A stretch of DNA of 54,548 nucleotides from Prochlorococcus sp. AG-679-M10 (GTDB taxonomy: Bacteria > Cyanobacteriota > Cyanobacteriia > PCC-6307 > Cyanobiaceae), in NCBI GenBank assembly GCA_003210655.1, contig QCUQ01000006.1, forward strand, positions 1-54,548, given 5' to 3'. This document shows positions 34,077-45,400 of the stretch, one piece after another; position 1 is the first letter of the stretch, and every line of letters starts with the position of its first letter. The position numbers and the translations under genes were made by a program. The notes beneath the pieces are model-generated. The model worked only from the letters and a program-made list of their open reading frames with translations, searched no databases and was not told the origin of the DNA.

Positions 34077-37000
34077 ATGAGTCTAAATTCATTAATTAGT
34101 TATATTTCAAATTCACAAATAATAATAGAGTTAGTAAAAAGAATTAAACATAATAATGAACTAAATATCATTGGCACCAGTAGATATGCGAAATCAATTA
34201 TTATAAATAGTATTGCTAAGAAAGAAAATAAAGATATCTTACTTATAAGTCCTAACGAAGAAATTGCCTACAAATGGTATGGATATTTCGATAGTATAGA
34301 TAATAGAAATGTATTATATTATCCTCCAAGTGAAAATTTACCATATGCTTCAATTAACAAGTCAAGGGAGACTGAATATTCACAGTTATCAGTTATCTCT
34401 AAAATTATTAAAAAAGATAGAAAAGATTTAAACATAATAATAACAACTGAACGATCCCTACAACCTCATTTAATTACAAATAATCAATTTAAGGAAAATA
34501 TATTTACAATAATTAAGGGAAATGAATTAGACATAAAAGAGTTAACAAAAAAGTTAGTTTTACTTGGCTATAGTAAAGAAAATCTAACTTCTCAAGAAGG
34601 GTCATGGAGTAGAAGAGGAGAAATTATTGATATTTATCCAGTTAATAATGAACTGCCTATAAGGATAGAATTCTTTGATAATATTATTGAAAAAATACGA
34701 GAATATGATCCCGTAACACAAAGAACATTAGATAGTATTGATAAAGTTGAAATTGTACAAGTCGGATTTAATTTATTAATAAGAAAAAGCTTAGAAAATT
34801 TATCAGAACAAGGGACATTTAATTCAGAAGAAATAACAACTAAGAATAATCTTGATAGATACTTGGGGATAATTGAAGAACATCCATCAAACCTATTAGA
34901 TTACATCACTAAAGAAACATTAATTGTCATCGACGAAAAAGAGGAATGTAATAAATTTTCTAATAATTGGTGCCTTGAATCAGATAATAATTTTGAACTA
35001 CATAAAGATGAAATCGCCAATAGCCTAAAATCTAATAATATAAATATAAAAGTTAAATCTAATCTTCATGAAAAATTTGAATCAATTATAAAAACTTTTA
35101 GTAATTATAATGTAATAAATTTATATGAATTCGAGTCAAAAAGAAATTTAGATAATAGATTTCTTTTGTCAGATAAACGCATAAATACCTCTTCTAAAAA
35201 TATTGGCAAACTCTCAAAAGAAATAAATAAATTTATATTAAATAAAGATAAAGTCTGGATATTATCTGCACAGCCACTACGAACAAGAAGTTTATTTTTT
35301 GAGCATGAATGTAATATAACTTACTTAGATAAACCCAACGATCTTGAAAGCGCTTATAAGTTAATTGAAAGTTCGACACCAGTAATTATTAAAAATAAAA
35401 ATAATTATGAAATAGAAGGATTTTATTTACCGATATGGAAAGTAATTCTAATAACAGACAAAGAATTATTTTCTCAGCAAGCTTTATTTAATAATGTATT
35501 TATAAGAAGAAGAAAAAGGAGTGTAAATTCAAATATAAATGTAAATAAAATAAATCCAGGAGATTATATAGTTCATAAAAACCATGGTATTGGACAATTT
35601 TTAAAAATAGAAAAAATAAACATTACCGGTGAATCAAGAGACTACTTAGTCATTCGTTATCTTGATGGAAAAATAAGTGTTGCAGCTGATCAACTTGGGA
35701 GTATAAACAGATATAGATCTAGTGGAAAAATAAAGCCTAGAATAAATAAATTAGGAGGTACAGAATGGTTAAAAATAAAAGATAAAAATAGAAAAATAAT
35801 AAAAAAAGTTGCCTTAGACATTTTAAAACTTTATGCAAAAAGGGAAAAACTTAAAGGTCATATATTTCCTGAAGATGGCCCTTGGCAAAAAGAGTTAGAA
35901 GAATCATTCCCTTATCAAGCTACTCCAGATCAAATAACAGCTGTTAAAGAAGTAAAAATTGATATGGAAAGCGATAAGCCAATGGATAGATTAGTTTGTG
36001 GAGACGTCGGGTTCGGTAAAACAGAAGTAGCAGTAAGAGCAATTTTTAAAGCAATTACATCTGGTAAGCAGGTAATCTTACTTGCTCCAACAACAATCTT
36101 AGCTCAACAACACTGGAGAACTTTTTATAATAGATTTTCTCCTTACCCAATAAAAGTTTCTCTACTGAACAGATTTAAAACAAATACAGAGAAAAAAGAT
36201 ATTTATAATGGTTTAAAAAATAATAAAATAGACCTAGTTGTAGCTACTCATCAAATTTTAGGAAAAGAGATCGAAATTAAAAACTTAGGATTACTTGTTA
36301 TTGACGAAGAACAAAGATTTGGAGTTAGGCAAAAAGAAAAAATTAAAAATATAAAAACAAATATTGACGTTTTAACTCTCTCAGCTACACCAATACCAAG
36401 AACTCTATATATGAGTTTGTCTGGCCTTAGACAAATGAGTTTATTAAATACTCCTCCTCCCTCTAGAAGATCGATTAAAACGTATTTATCTGAAATTGAT
36501 ATGGATGTAATCAGAACTGCGATAAGTCAAGAACTTGATAGAGGTGGTCAAATTTTCTATGTTCTTCCAAGAATATCTGACATTGATCAAGCGGTTAATA
36601 AATTAAAAAATATGTTTAAAAATTTAAAGTACATTGTGGCTCATGGACAAATGAATGAAATAGATCTTGAAAATGCAATGATTGCCTTTAATAATGGCGA
36701 GGTTGATCTAATGATTTGCACTACAATTATTGAAAGCGGATTAGATATACCTAGAGTAAATACAATCTTAATAGAAGATTCACATAAATTTGGACTGTCA
36801 CAACTTTATCAATTACGTGGAAGAGTCGGTAGAAGTGGAGTACAAGCTCATGCATGGCTATTTTATCCAAATATAAATAAAATCAATGAAGCCTCTAAGC
36901 AAAGGCTAAAGGCCATCAAAGATTTCTCTGAACTAGGAAGTGGATATCAACTAGCCATGAAAGATATGGAAATAAGAGGTGTTGGGAGCTTATTAGGCGA

Positions 37001-37592
37001 GGAACAAAGTGGAAAAATTAATGCCATAGGATATGACTTATATATTGAAATGCTTCATGAAGCAATTTCAGAAATAAATGGCCAAGAAATACCTGAAGTA
37101 AATGATACGCAAGTTGATTTGCCGGTTAATGCTTTTATACCTGCAACATGGATATTAAACCGAGAAGAGAAACTAGATGCTTATAAATATGCTACCGAAT
37201 GTACTAACCATAAAGAGCTTACAGAGCTAGCAACTGACTGGTCAAATAGGTATGGGGTTTTACCCAAACCTGTTGAATCCTTAATACTATTAATGAAGTT
37301 AAAATTGTTAGCAAAAAAGTGTGGCTTTAATAAAATTAAACTTAAAAAACCAAATGTAATAATAGAAACTAGGCTAAAAAACTCTACATTTAAACTTATA
37401 AAAAAAGGTTTACCATCAAATATTCAATCAAAATTTAATTATGAAGAAGATGATCAGTTCTCAAAAATAACTATTAGAGGATTAGGTGTCACAGATATTC
37501 AAAATCAAATTGATCAGTTAATCTATTGGTTAGGACTTTTCGTAAAAGAAATAAATAACTTTGATAAAGAAACTTCCGTTACAAAGATCTAA
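34077..37592 (+). CDS. mfd: Transcription-repair coupling factor
   Basis: Removes RNA polymerase stalled at DNA lesions and recruits nucleotide excision repair. The 1171 residues have a UvrB-like N-terminal module, a RNA-polymerase-interaction domain starting NPGDYIVHKNHGIGQF (about 498-513), a RecG-like helicase core with Walker A GDVGFGKT (642-649), DEEQ box and QLRGRVGRSG motif VI, and a C-terminal D7 domain. Length is normal. It is divergent from terC across 74 bases. Confidence 0.97.
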   Translation: MSLNSLISYISNSQIIIELVKRIKHNNELNIIGTSRYAKSIIINSIAKKENKDILLISPNEEIAYKWYGYFDSIDNRNVLYYPPSENLPYASINKSRETEYSQLSVISKIIKKDRKDLNIIITTERSLQPHLITNNQFKENIFTIIKGNELDIKELTKKLVLLGYSKENLTSQEGSWSRRGEIIDIYPVNNELPIRIEFFDNIIEKIREYDPVTQRTLDSIDKVEIVQVGFNLLIRKSLENLSEQGTFNSEEITTKNNLDRYLGIIEEHPSNLLDYITKETLIVIDEKEECNKFSNNWCLESDNNFELHKDEIANSLKSNNINIKVKSNLHEKFESIIKTFSNYNVINLYEFESKRNLDNRFLLSDKRINTSSKNIGKLSKEINKFILNKDKVWILSAQPLRTRSLFFEHECNITYLDKPNDLESAYKLIESSTPVIIKNKNNYEIEGFYLPIWKVILITDKELFSQQALFNNVFIRRRKRSVNSNINVNKINPGDYIVHKNHGIGQFLKIEKINITGESRDYLVIRYLDGKISVAADQLGSINRYRSSGKIKPRINKLGGTEWLKIKDKNRKIIKKVALDILKLYAKREKLKGHIFPEDGPWQKELEESFPYQATPDQITAVKEVKIDMESDKPMDRLVCGDVGFGKTEVAVRAIFKAITSGKQVILLAPTTILAQQHWRTFYNRFSPYPIKVSLLNRFKTNTEKKDIYNGLKNNKIDLVVATHQILGKEIEIKNLGLLVIDEEQRFGVRQKEKIKNIKTNIDVLTLSATPIPRTLYMSLSGLRQMSLLNTPPPSRRSIKTYLSEIDMDVIRTAISQELDRGGQIFYVLPRISDIDQAVNKLKNMFKNLKYIVAHGQMNEIDLENAMIAFNNGEVDLMICTTIIESGLDIPRVNTILIEDSHKFGLSQLYQLRGRVGRSGVQAHAWLFYPNINKINEASKQRLKAIKDFSELGSGYQLAMKDMEIRGVGSLLGEEQSGKINAIGYDLYIEMLHEAISEINGQEIPEVNDTQVDLPVNAFIPATWILNREEKLDAYKYATECTNHKELTELATDWSNRYGVLPKPVESLILLMKLKLLAKKCGFNKIKLKKPNVIIETRLKNSTFKLIKKGLPSNIQSKFNYEEDDQFSKITIRGLGVTDIQNQIDQLIYWLGLFVKEINNFDKETSVTKI

Positions 37593-37665
37593 AACATTAA
37601 ATAAATATTTAATAACCGCGGATAAGTTCAATTTCGGTTAGGTTAGTAAAAATTTTTTTTGTTAA

Positions 37666-37827
37666 ATGGGTGAATACATTGACGTCGGATTACAAACTTC
37701 GATTTTACCTTTTACTCTATTAATTTCATCTGTAGCAGTTGGTATATATGCTTTACTAGGATTTGAAACTGAGAATGATGACGATGATTCAGATTCTGGA
37801 AGTGGTGGTTTGATGAACCCTATTTAA
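37666..37827 (+). CDS. Small hypothetical membrane protein (53 aa)
   Basis: A 53-residue frame: a short polar start, one hydrophobic helix (SILPFTLLISSVAVGIYALL), and a very acidic, Gly/Ser-rich tail (ENDDDDSDSGSGG). The helix-plus-acidic-tail plan resembles small photosynthetic membrane proteins, but no known Psb/Psa/Pet motif is present. It ends 8 bases inside the convergent 122-residue ORF. Confidence 0.6.
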   Translation: MGEYIDVGLQTSILPFTLLISSVAVGIYALLGFETENDDDDSDSGSGGLMNPI

Positions 37828-38188
37828 AGTTTAATCGGCTAGTTTTTCTTTTTACTACTTTTAATATTCTTGAAAATGACCCTATAAATAAGATTAAGGC
37901 AAATATTAATGAAAATACAATAAATATAGATAAACATATTTCATAAATATATGAGATTGAGTCCAAAACGTTAGCAAACAATTTACTAAAATTAATTAAT
38001 AAGTTTTTAAAAATTGAGATTTTATTAGGGATTAAATAAACTAGATAAAATATTAAGGCACTAAAAAAAATCATAATAAAAGATTCATTTATCAATTTAC
38101 TTTTAGACTTTCTTCTCAAAGATAAATTTTTTTTAAAAATATATTTATCAGAATTCTTATTCAAATTTGGTATTTTTAAATCAGCCAT
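37820..38188 (-). CDS. Two-helix membrane protein of unknown function
   Basis: A 122-residue protein with a basic N-terminus (KKNLSLRRKSKSKL), two hydrophobic segments (IMIFFSALIFYLVYLI about 38-53; ICLSIFIVFSLIFALILFI about 84-102) and a basic C-terminus (KVVKRKTSRLNFK). It is last in a minus-strand run that begins with dapB. No family recognised. Confidence 0.65.
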   Translation of the reverse strand: MADLKIPNLNKNSDKYIFKKNLSLRRKSKSKLINESFIMIFFSALIFYLVYLIPNKISIFKNLLINFSKLFANVLDSISYIYEICLSIFIVFSLIFALILFIGSFSRILKVVKRKTSRLNFK

Positions 38189-38255
38189 TTATAAAAAATC
38201 AAACTAATAAATCAAACTAATTAATAAAAAAAATTCTCAAATAAGAATTATTTTT

Positions 38256-38876
38256 TTATAGTAACTTGTTTGAGGATTTAATGCTAATAAGTTTGTTTTT
38301 AGTATTTATTAAAGAACTATTATCATTTCCATCATAAACATAAATTAAAGCAGTAGAAACGAGAAAAATAGAGCATAATGAAAATAATGGAGGCAATAGA
38401 AAATTAAAGATATTTTTTTTATCCAATAAACTTAAATAGTTTTTATTTTTAAAGCTTGTAAATTCTTTTTTATAAATATTTTTAACTTTATTTGAAGAAC
38501 ATAATTGGTCAAAACAATTAATAGTATCTGCTAAAACTGAATTTCCAATTCTTATATTTAAAGGCTTAACCTCAGGTTTGGAACTCTTCAAAAGAAGTAT
38601 ATGTGTATAAAAATTCTCAGAGGTAATATCAATTAAATTGGATTCATATCTTGGATTTTCATTATTTAAAAGGGAATTTGAGTAAGAATAAAAAGCCTTC
38701 ATAATTGACTTTAAATGTTCCAAATTTCCTTCTACAACAGGCTTATCAATAATCATAAGCTTCCATTGCGAAATTATTGATATAAAGTCTTTATTTTCGT
38801 TATTCGAATAATCAGGCAATCCAATAATTTCAAGGCTTACTGAAGATTGATTAAATAAAAATTTATTTTGCAACAT
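38256..38876 (-). CDS. DUF4335 family protein
   Basis: A 206-residue protein with a globular N-terminal part (VSLEIIGLPDYSNN, ISQWKLMIIDKPVVEGNLEHL) and one membrane helix near residues 158-180 (LLPPLFSLCSIFLVSTALIY). The pattern and its place immediately downstream of a DUF3038 gene match the cyanobacterial DUF4335 family. Function is unknown; the conserved gene pair suggests a shared task at the membrane. Confidence 0.75.
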   Translation of the reverse strand: MLQNKFLFNQSSVSLEIIGLPDYSNNENKDFISIISQWKLMIIDKPVVEGNLEHLKSIMKAFYSYSNSLLNNENPRYESNLIDITSENFYTHILLLKSSKPEVKPLNIRIGNSVLADTINCFDQLCSSNKVKNIYKKEFTSFKNKNYLSLLDKKNIFNFLLPPLFSLCSIFLVSTALIYVYDGNDNSSLINTKNKLISIKSSNKLL

Positions 38877-38877
38877 A

Positions 38878-39408
38878 TCAATAATTAAGTAAATTTGTTC
38901 TTAATTTTAGAAAACCATCGTCTGAGACGCACAAAGCTAAAGTAAGTATAATTTTATTAAAAACCTCATCATTACAATTAGGATCAAGAAGCCTTTTGAC
39001 CTTCATACTATTAGTATTAAACCTTTCATTAATTAATTCAATATATCTTTTCTTAAATTCATTCCAAGCATTAGGATTTCTAATAAGATCATCTCTGGAT
39101 TGAAGTATTTGTCTTATGTAAGGATATAAAAATTTTGCCATTTCAGCAGCAAGTTTAATAAGTGCTTCAAATTCCTCTAATTTAATATTAATATTATTAA
39201 AAGAATTCCTCATTGGGTTATTATTCCTTAGTTTCCAAATAGTAACTTTATTAGGTATGACTTCCTTTAAATTGAGTTTTACTGATAAAGAATGTAGAGA
39301 TTCAGCTCCATTTAAATCAATAGTTTCTAGAGCTAATAAAAGTAAATCAAGTCTTTGTATAGATTCTCTAGATATCTGTTTTCCTTTGGATAAGATAGTA
39401 ATGGTCAA
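38878..39408 (-). CDS. DUF3038 family protein
   Basis: A 176-residue soluble, mostly helical protein: IQRLDLLLLALETIDLNGAE near the start, VTIWKLRNNNPMRN in the middle and RNPNAWNEFKKRYIELINER toward the end. It matches cyanobacterial DUF3038. The start is TTG 39408. It ends 1 base before the DUF4335 gene, so the two are translationally coupled. No activity is known. Confidence 0.8.
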   Translation of the reverse strand: MTITILSKGKQISRESIQRLDLLLLALETIDLNGAESLHSLSVKLNLKEVIPNKVTIWKLRNNNPMRNSFNNINIKLEEFEALIKLAAEMAKFLYPYIRQILQSRDDLIRNPNAWNEFKKRYIELINERFNTNSMKVKRLLDPNCNDEVFNKIILTLALCVSDDGFLKLRTNLLNY

Positions 39409-39445
39409 CTTAGAATGCTATTTACAGATCATAACAGAATATTTA

Positions 39446-39640
39446 TTATTTACTTTGAAATAAAAATGTATAAAACTCATCCAGTTCTTCAATTGTTAAT
39501 ATTCCATAATTCCAAAGAAGAATAGGAAGAGGCGTATTATTTTTAATAGACAACTTTAATCCTAGCTCGATCGAAGACTCGTTTAATCCAATTTTATCCA
39601 TAAGAAAAAAAATTATTTTTCTATTTGAATAATTATCCAT
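39446..39640 (-). CDS. DUF2949 family protein
   Basis: A 64-residue soluble helical protein with the DUF2949 core: IIFFLMDKIGLNESSIELGL followed by PLPILLWNYGILTIEELDEF. The family is small and cyanobacterial with unknown function. It lies between a UbiH-like monooxygenase (5 bases upstream) and DUF3038 (37 bases downstream) on the same strand. Confidence 0.82.
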   Translation of the reverse strand: MDNYSNRKIIFFLMDKIGLNESSIELGLKLSIKNNTPLPILLWNYGILTIEELDEFYTFLFQSK

Positions 39641-39645
39641 AAAAG

Positions 39646-40800
39646 TTATTTAATTGATGAATAGATTAAAGACTTAGTCATATGATTTAATATGATTCTC
39701 CTCATGAAAATAAACTTATTTAAAAGTAAAAAAGAGAATTTTCTAAAAGGTAATAAGAAAAATTTATTATTTGCAAAAAATTTAATTAAAGAATCTGTAA
39801 CAACAATAGTTGAAATAATATCTAAAAATCTTATAAAATAATATTTAAATTTAAATATGTTTAAAGCTCTATTACTTACAGGAACATTTTTGTTAAATAT
39901 ATCGTATATGACATTAACATCTCTCCAACAAGTGTTTAACCCTTGTCCTCCAACAGGATGGAAGGTATGAAATGAATCTCCAACAAATACAACCTTTTTG
40001 AAATTAAAAATAGGAAAACGAAAAGATAAAGAAACAGGGAAAATATTAATATCGCTATTGATCTGATCTAACTTGAAATTATCAGGTAGTATTGTTGACA
40101 AGTTATCTAACAAAAAGCTTTTACTTGAATTTAATCTATCCATTGATTTAGAAGTAGTAGCAGTCCAAATTATTTGATATTTATTTTTATCTAGTGGTAA
40201 TAAAGCTAATGGACCTTCCTTCCTAAATATTTCATATGCGCGCCTAGGAACATTACCTCTAACTAAAACCTCAAATGTTAAACAGGACTGATTATATGAT
40301 TTTCTAATGTCTATAAAATTTTGATTTTTTTTGTGGTTTGAATTTGCTCCGGTTGATACAAATTCATAATCAAATTTAAAATTATCGAAAGATAGATCTA
40401 AAGAAGATTTAAAAAATATATTATCCATATTATCGACCTCATCGAAAAATACATTCATAAGATCAGAATGTTTAACTACCCAACCAATTGATTCTAAAGA
40501 ACAAATATCTTTATCTAAGTCAGAAGTAGTTAAAATTGTAAAATCTGAAGTTACACTGTCTGAAATTGATAGAGAATCAAATTTATAAAGATAAGATTTT
40601 AATTTACTCCAAAGATTAAATTTTGAAAGTATCTTTCTTGTTGAATGAGTAATAGCGTATGTTTTGTCTTTATTTATTAGTTTCTCTCTTGTTAGTAAAT
40701 CTGTTATGTAAATATTGAAATTTAATTTCGCTAAAGATATAGCCAAAAGTAATCCAGAGGGACCAGAACCAACAATTTTAAAATTTAAATAATTATTCAT
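39646..40800 (-). CDS. UbiH/COQ6-type FAD-dependent monooxygenase
   Basis: A 384-residue flavoprotein with an N-terminal FAD-binding GSGPSG (11-16) and the second FAD/GD motif GDSFHTFHPVGGQGLN (274-289), the family hallmark of aromatic-ring hydroxylases acting on quinone precursors. Relatives hydroxylate prenylated phenols in ubiquinone synthesis; in a cyanobacterium the substrate is not known. The C-terminal ~90 residues contain amphipathic helices for membrane contact. It is embedded in the dapB-to-DUF4335 run. Confidence 0.82.
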   Translation of the reverse strand: MNNYLNFKIVGSGPSGLLLAISLAKLNFNIYITDLLTREKLINKDKTYAITHSTRKILSKFNLWSKLKSYLYKFDSLSISDSVTSDFTILTTSDLDKDICSLESIGWVVKHSDLMNVFFDEVDNMDNIFFKSSLDLSFDNFKFDYEFVSTGANSNHKKNQNFIDIRKSYNQSCLTFEVLVRGNVPRRAYEIFRKEGPLALLPLDKNKYQIIWTATTSKSMDRLNSSKSFLLDNLSTILPDNFKLDQINSDINIFPVSLSFRFPIFNFKKVVFVGDSFHTFHPVGGQGLNTCWRDVNVIYDIFNKNVPVSNRALNIFKFKYYFIRFLDIISTIVVTDSLIKFFANNKFFLLPFRKFSFLLLNKFIFMRRIILNHMTKSLIYSSIK

Positions 40801-40821
40801 TAATTAATATATAACTACAAT

Positions 40822-41466
40822 TTACTTCAGATAAATATAGCAAATTTCTTCAAATGCTGGTCGAAGCAAATAAGGGTACTCTCCTATCCAAATATTTTCG
40901 TCAGGTAACCATGCATCAGTCAAGGAAATCTCTCTTTCAAAGTTTCTATAATTAGACGAAATAATGCATCTAATATTGGAACCAACTCTAATTCGACTAT
41001 GTTTGTTTTCCATGGGAAAACTAATTTTATCTAAATAACCATCCTCATCCTCCAATTCAATAACTAACCAAGTTCTTTTTTTTTCAATCAACTCTAAACG
41101 ACCTTGCCTGTTTGATTGCTCACGTGAACTTTCAATTTTTTCAGTTTTATAGATATCAGATACATAACCATCAAAGAGAGAAAAGAACTTAGATTTTTTA
41201 TATTTAATATTTTTTCTGCTTGATTCAAGAATTGGTCCCCATAATATGTATAGAAAAAAAATCACACATAACAATAACCAAAGATTTTCAGTCTGAGTTG
41301 ATGATTGACTAATAAAAAGCAAGAGATTTAAAACTCCTCCAATAGAGGAAATAATAAGTTTCTGCAAAATTTTTCTGGGATCTCCAAGTGTATATTTAAA
41401 CTGACCACCTGTCCCCACAGAAGGGATAAGTTTAGATATTTGATTTTGTTTTATTGGTATAAGCAT
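40822..41466 (-). CDS. Conserved-type two-helix membrane protein
   Basis: A 214-residue protein: a polar N-terminus, two closely spaced membrane helices (LIISSIGGVLNLLLFIS about 37-53; NLWLLLCVIFFLYILWGPIL about 61-80), then a soluble beta-rich domain (RTWLVIELEDEDGYLDKISF, RIRVGSNIRCIISS, SLTDAWLPDENIWIGEYPYL). I recognise no named family with confidence. Its stop directly abuts the dapB stop-to-start region on the same strand: dapB ends at 41467, one base before this gene's ATG, so they are likely co-translated. Confidence 0.72.
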   Translation of the reverse strand: MLIPIKQNQISKLIPSVGTGGQFKYTLGDPRKILQKLIISSIGGVLNLLLFISQSSTQTENLWLLLCVIFFLYILWGPILESSRKNIKYKKSKFFSLFDGYVSDIYKTEKIESSREQSNRQGRLELIEKKRTWLVIELEDEDGYLDKISFPMENKHSRIRVGSNIRCIISSNYRNFEREISLTDAWLPDENIWIGEYPYLLRPAFEEICYIYLK

Positions 41467-42315
41467 TTAGAATATTAATTTTTCAAGTCCGTAAATTAAC
41501 GAATCAAATTTACCTATTTTTCTTATTGCCTGCAAAACGCCAGGCATATAAGCTTTTCTATCAATTGTGTCATGTTTAATTGTGTAAGTTTCTCCAGGAG
41601 AACCCATAATAACTACCTGATGAGCCAAAAGCCCAGGTAATCTTATTGAATGAATATTTAGGCCTGAATCTCTAACACCTCCTCTTACACCTTTTAATGA
41701 TTCAGATTCCTTAACTAAACTTTGATTATATTCTTTGGGATATTCTTCAATCATTTCAGCAGTTTTAATACAAGTTCCACTAGGAGAATCTGCTTTTTGA
41801 TTGTGATGCATTTCTATTAATTCAATATTATCGTAAAACTTTGCTGCTACAGAAGCAGCTTGTTGAAGAAGAACCATTCCTACAGAAAAATTTGGAATTA
41901 TTGCACAACCGATGTTTGCTTTTTGAGCAAAAATAGCCAAATCATTTATTTGGGAGGGAGTAAGGCCCGTAGTACCTACAACTGGCGATATCCCATAAGC
42001 AATTGCAGATCTAGTATTTTCATAAACAGAATCAGGATGAGTAAAGTCAACTAATACTGGCTTAATTTTCTCATTTCGATAATCTTGACTTATTGAACAT
42101 AAGGATCCCTCAAGATCATTTGACACAAGAACATCACTTTTTTTAAGATTTAACAATTGTGAAATGTTTTCACCATTATTTTTTTGATTTGTATCAATTG
42201 CTGCAACAAGTTCACAATCAGAAGAATTTAGGACGGAATTAACAACCTCACTTCCCATTCTGCCTAATGCACCAGAAACAAGTACAGGTTTAGTTTTTTT
42301 AGAATTTTTGATCAT
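41467..42315 (-). CDS. dapB: 4-hydroxy-tetrahydrodipicolinate reductase
   Basis: NAD(P)H-dependent reductase of the lysine/diaminopimelate pathway. The 282-residue protein has the Rossmann motif GALGRMG (15-21), [15 protein letters not shown], and the catalytic [12 protein letters not shown] (170-181; His170, His171, Lys174). Length is a little above the ~270 of E. coli because of a polar N-terminus. It is first in the minus-strand run that continues through the UbiH-like and DUF genes, and is divergent from chlH. Confidence 0.96.
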   Translation of the reverse strand: MIKNSKKTKPVLVSGALGRMGSEVVNSVLNSSDCELVAAIDTNQKNNGENISQLLNLKKSDVLVSNDLEGSLCSISQDYRNEKIKPVLVDFTHPDSVYENTRSAIAYGISPVVGTTGLTPSQINDLAIFAQKANIGCAIIPNFSVGMVLLQQAASVAAKFYDNIELIEMHHNQKADSPSGTCIKTAEMIEEYPKEYNQSLVKESESLKGVRGGVRDSGLNIHSIRLPGLLAHQVVIMGSPGETYTIKHDTIDRKAYMPGVLQAIRKIGKFDSLIYGLEKLIF

Positions 42316-42417
42316 TTTTAATTAAAAAATTTTTTTAAAGGTTGTTACACGCTATTTATATTGCACACAATAACGGCAATTCACCCGTAGGCTGGTAAAA
42401 ATACTTAAAGAGAATCA

Positions 42418-45400
42418 ATGTTTACGCAGGTCCGCTCAGCAAACCGCAGAGTTTCTCCTGTTGAGGATAACAAACATAAAACTGTAATAAAAGCAGTTTA
42501 TGTTGTCCTTGAGCCACAATATCAAAACTCCTTAACAGAAGCTGCAAAATCAATAAATCAAACCAATGGCCCTATAGGGATAGATCTTAGTGGATATCTT
42601 ATAGAAGAACTTAGAAACGATAAAAATTTCGAAGATTTTAAAGTTGATATAGCTAATGCTGATATTTTTGTTGCCTCCCTAATATTTATAGAAGATTTAG
42701 CACAAAAAGTTGTAAATGCAGTTACACCATATAAAGAGAATCTTAAAGCCTCTATAATTTTCCCCTCAATGCCTGAGGTGATGAGATTAAACAAATTGGG
42801 TTCATTTACCATGGCTCAACTTGGACAATCTAAAAGTATTATTGGAGATCTTATTAAAAAGAAAAAAGAATCTGATGGTGCTAGTTTCCAAGATTCAATG
42901 TTGAAGTTACTAAATACCTTACCTTCAATACTCAAATATTTACCTGTAGAAAAAGCACAAGATGCAAGAACATTTATATTAAGTTTTCAATATTGGCTTG
43001 GCGGAACTACAGAAAATCTGAAGAACTTCTTATTAATGATCTCAGAAAAATATGTAGTATCAGAAAATATAAAAGATCAGTTAGAAGAATTTAAAATACA
43101 AGATCCTGAAACTTTTCCAGATTTAGGTATTTGGCATCCATTAGCGCCAAATATGTTTGAAAGTTTAAATGAATATCAAAATTGGGAAAAAAATAGAAAA
43201 GATATAAAACCAAAAGATGATAAAACTCCAACAATTGGATTAGTTCTACAAAGAAGTCACATAGTTACAGGTGATGATGCTCATTATGTAGCCGTAATAC
43301 AAGAATTAGAATATCGAGGAGCTCGTGTTTTACCTATTTTCTGTGGTGGATTAGATTTTTCTAAACCAGTAGATGAATTTTATTATGATTCAATTGATAA
43401 GGAAAGAGCAATAGTTGATGGGGTTGTATCTTTAACAGGATTTGCATTGGTAGGTGGTCCTGCAAGACAAGATCATCCAAAAGCTATTGATGCACTTAAA
43501 AAGCTAAATAGACCATATATGGTTGCATTACCATTAGTATTTCAAACAACTCAAGAATGGGAGGAAAGTGATTTAGGATTACACCCTGTTCAAGTTGCAC
43601 TCCAAATTGCGATACCAGAATTAGACGGAGCTATTGAACCAATTATTCTTTCAGGTCGTGATGATGCTACTGGTAAAGCTCATACTCTCCAAGACAGAGT
43701 AGATGTTATTGCTGAAAGAGCAATAAAGTGGTCCACTCTTAGGGTAAAAAAAAGGGAGGAGAAGAAGTTAGCGATAACTGTATTTAGTTTTCCACCTGAC
43801 AAAGGAAATGTTGGAACAGCAGCTTATTTGAATGTATTTGGTTCTATTTATAGAGTTCTTTTAGAAATGAAAGCTAAAGGGTATCAAATTGATGATCTCC
43901 CTAAAAACTCCAAAGAATTAATGGAGAAAGTCATTAATAATCCAGAGGCTATGGATGGTTCTCCTGAATTAAATATTGCTCATAAGATGACTGTAAAAGA
44001 ATATGAGGAATTTACACCTTATTCAAAGAGATTAGAAGAAAACTGGGGTAAACCTCCTGGAAACTTGAACAGCGATGGACAAAATTTACTTGTTTACGGA
44101 AAACATTTTGGAAATGTATTTATAGGGGTACAACCAACATTTGGATATGAAGGAGATCCAATGAGATTACTTTACTCAAGAAGTGCAAGTCCTCACCATG
44201 GATTCGCCGCTTATTACACATACGTAGAAAAAATATGGGGAGCTGATGCCGTTCTACATTTTGGAACACACGGTTCACTTGAATTTATGCCTGGAAAACA
44301 AATGGGTATGAGTGAAACTTGCTACCCAGATTCTTTAATAGGATCTCTGCCAAATTTATATTATTACGCAGCAAACAATCCATCAGAAGCAACAATTGCA
44401 AAAAGAAGAGGTTATGCATCAACAATAAGTTACCTAACTCCTCCAGCTGAAAATGCTGGTCTTTATAAGGGACTTAAAGAATTGAGTGAGCTTGTAGGTT
44501 CTTATCAACAACTCAGAGAAAGTAGTAGAGGTATTCAAATTATTAATGCAATAGTAGAGACTTCAAAGCAATGTAATCTCGATAAAGATGTAGAACTCCC
44601 TGTTGGTGAGGTTGAGGAACTAACTATTGAAGATAGAGATCTGTTCGTAGGGAATATATATAAGCAATTAATGGAGATAGAAAGTAGATTATTACCATGT
44701 GGACTCCATACAATTGGAGAGGCTCCTACTGCTGAGGAAGCCGTTGCCACCTTAGTAAATATAGCTTCGTTAGAAAGAGAACAAGAAGGTCTTAGATCCT
44801 TACCTGGTTTATTAGCAGAATCAATAAATTTAAAAATTGATGAAGTTTACGACGGTAATAATAAGGGAGAACTTAAGTTTGTTGAATTAAATGAAAAAAT
44901 TATAAAAACTGCCAGAGATAGCATATTTGCAATGGTTAATAGTCTAAAAATTGTTAACGGAAGGGTCTTTTTGGAGAAATCACTATTTTCAAAACTATTA
45001 GATTTCTTGAAGATATTTGGTTTAAATTTACCTACCCCTTGGCTGAGAGTATGTAGATTAAATGGATTTAATGAAGTAAATCAAAAAGAATTAAATAAAT
45101 TATTTGACTATTTATTATTCTGCCTTGAACAGGTATGTGCAGACAAAGAAATGGATAGCCTCATAAAAGCCTTGGATGGAAATTATGTGTTACCTGGGCC
45201 TGGAGGAGATCCTATTAGGAACCCAAGCGTTTTACCAAGTGGTAAAAATATTCATGCACTTGATCCACAATCAATTCCTACTACTGCAGCAGTAGCTGCA
45301 GCTAAATCTGTAGTAGACAAATTAATTGAAAGACAAAAAGAAGAGCAAGGAACTTGGCCTGAAACAATAGCTTGTGTTTTATGGGGTACAGATAATATCA

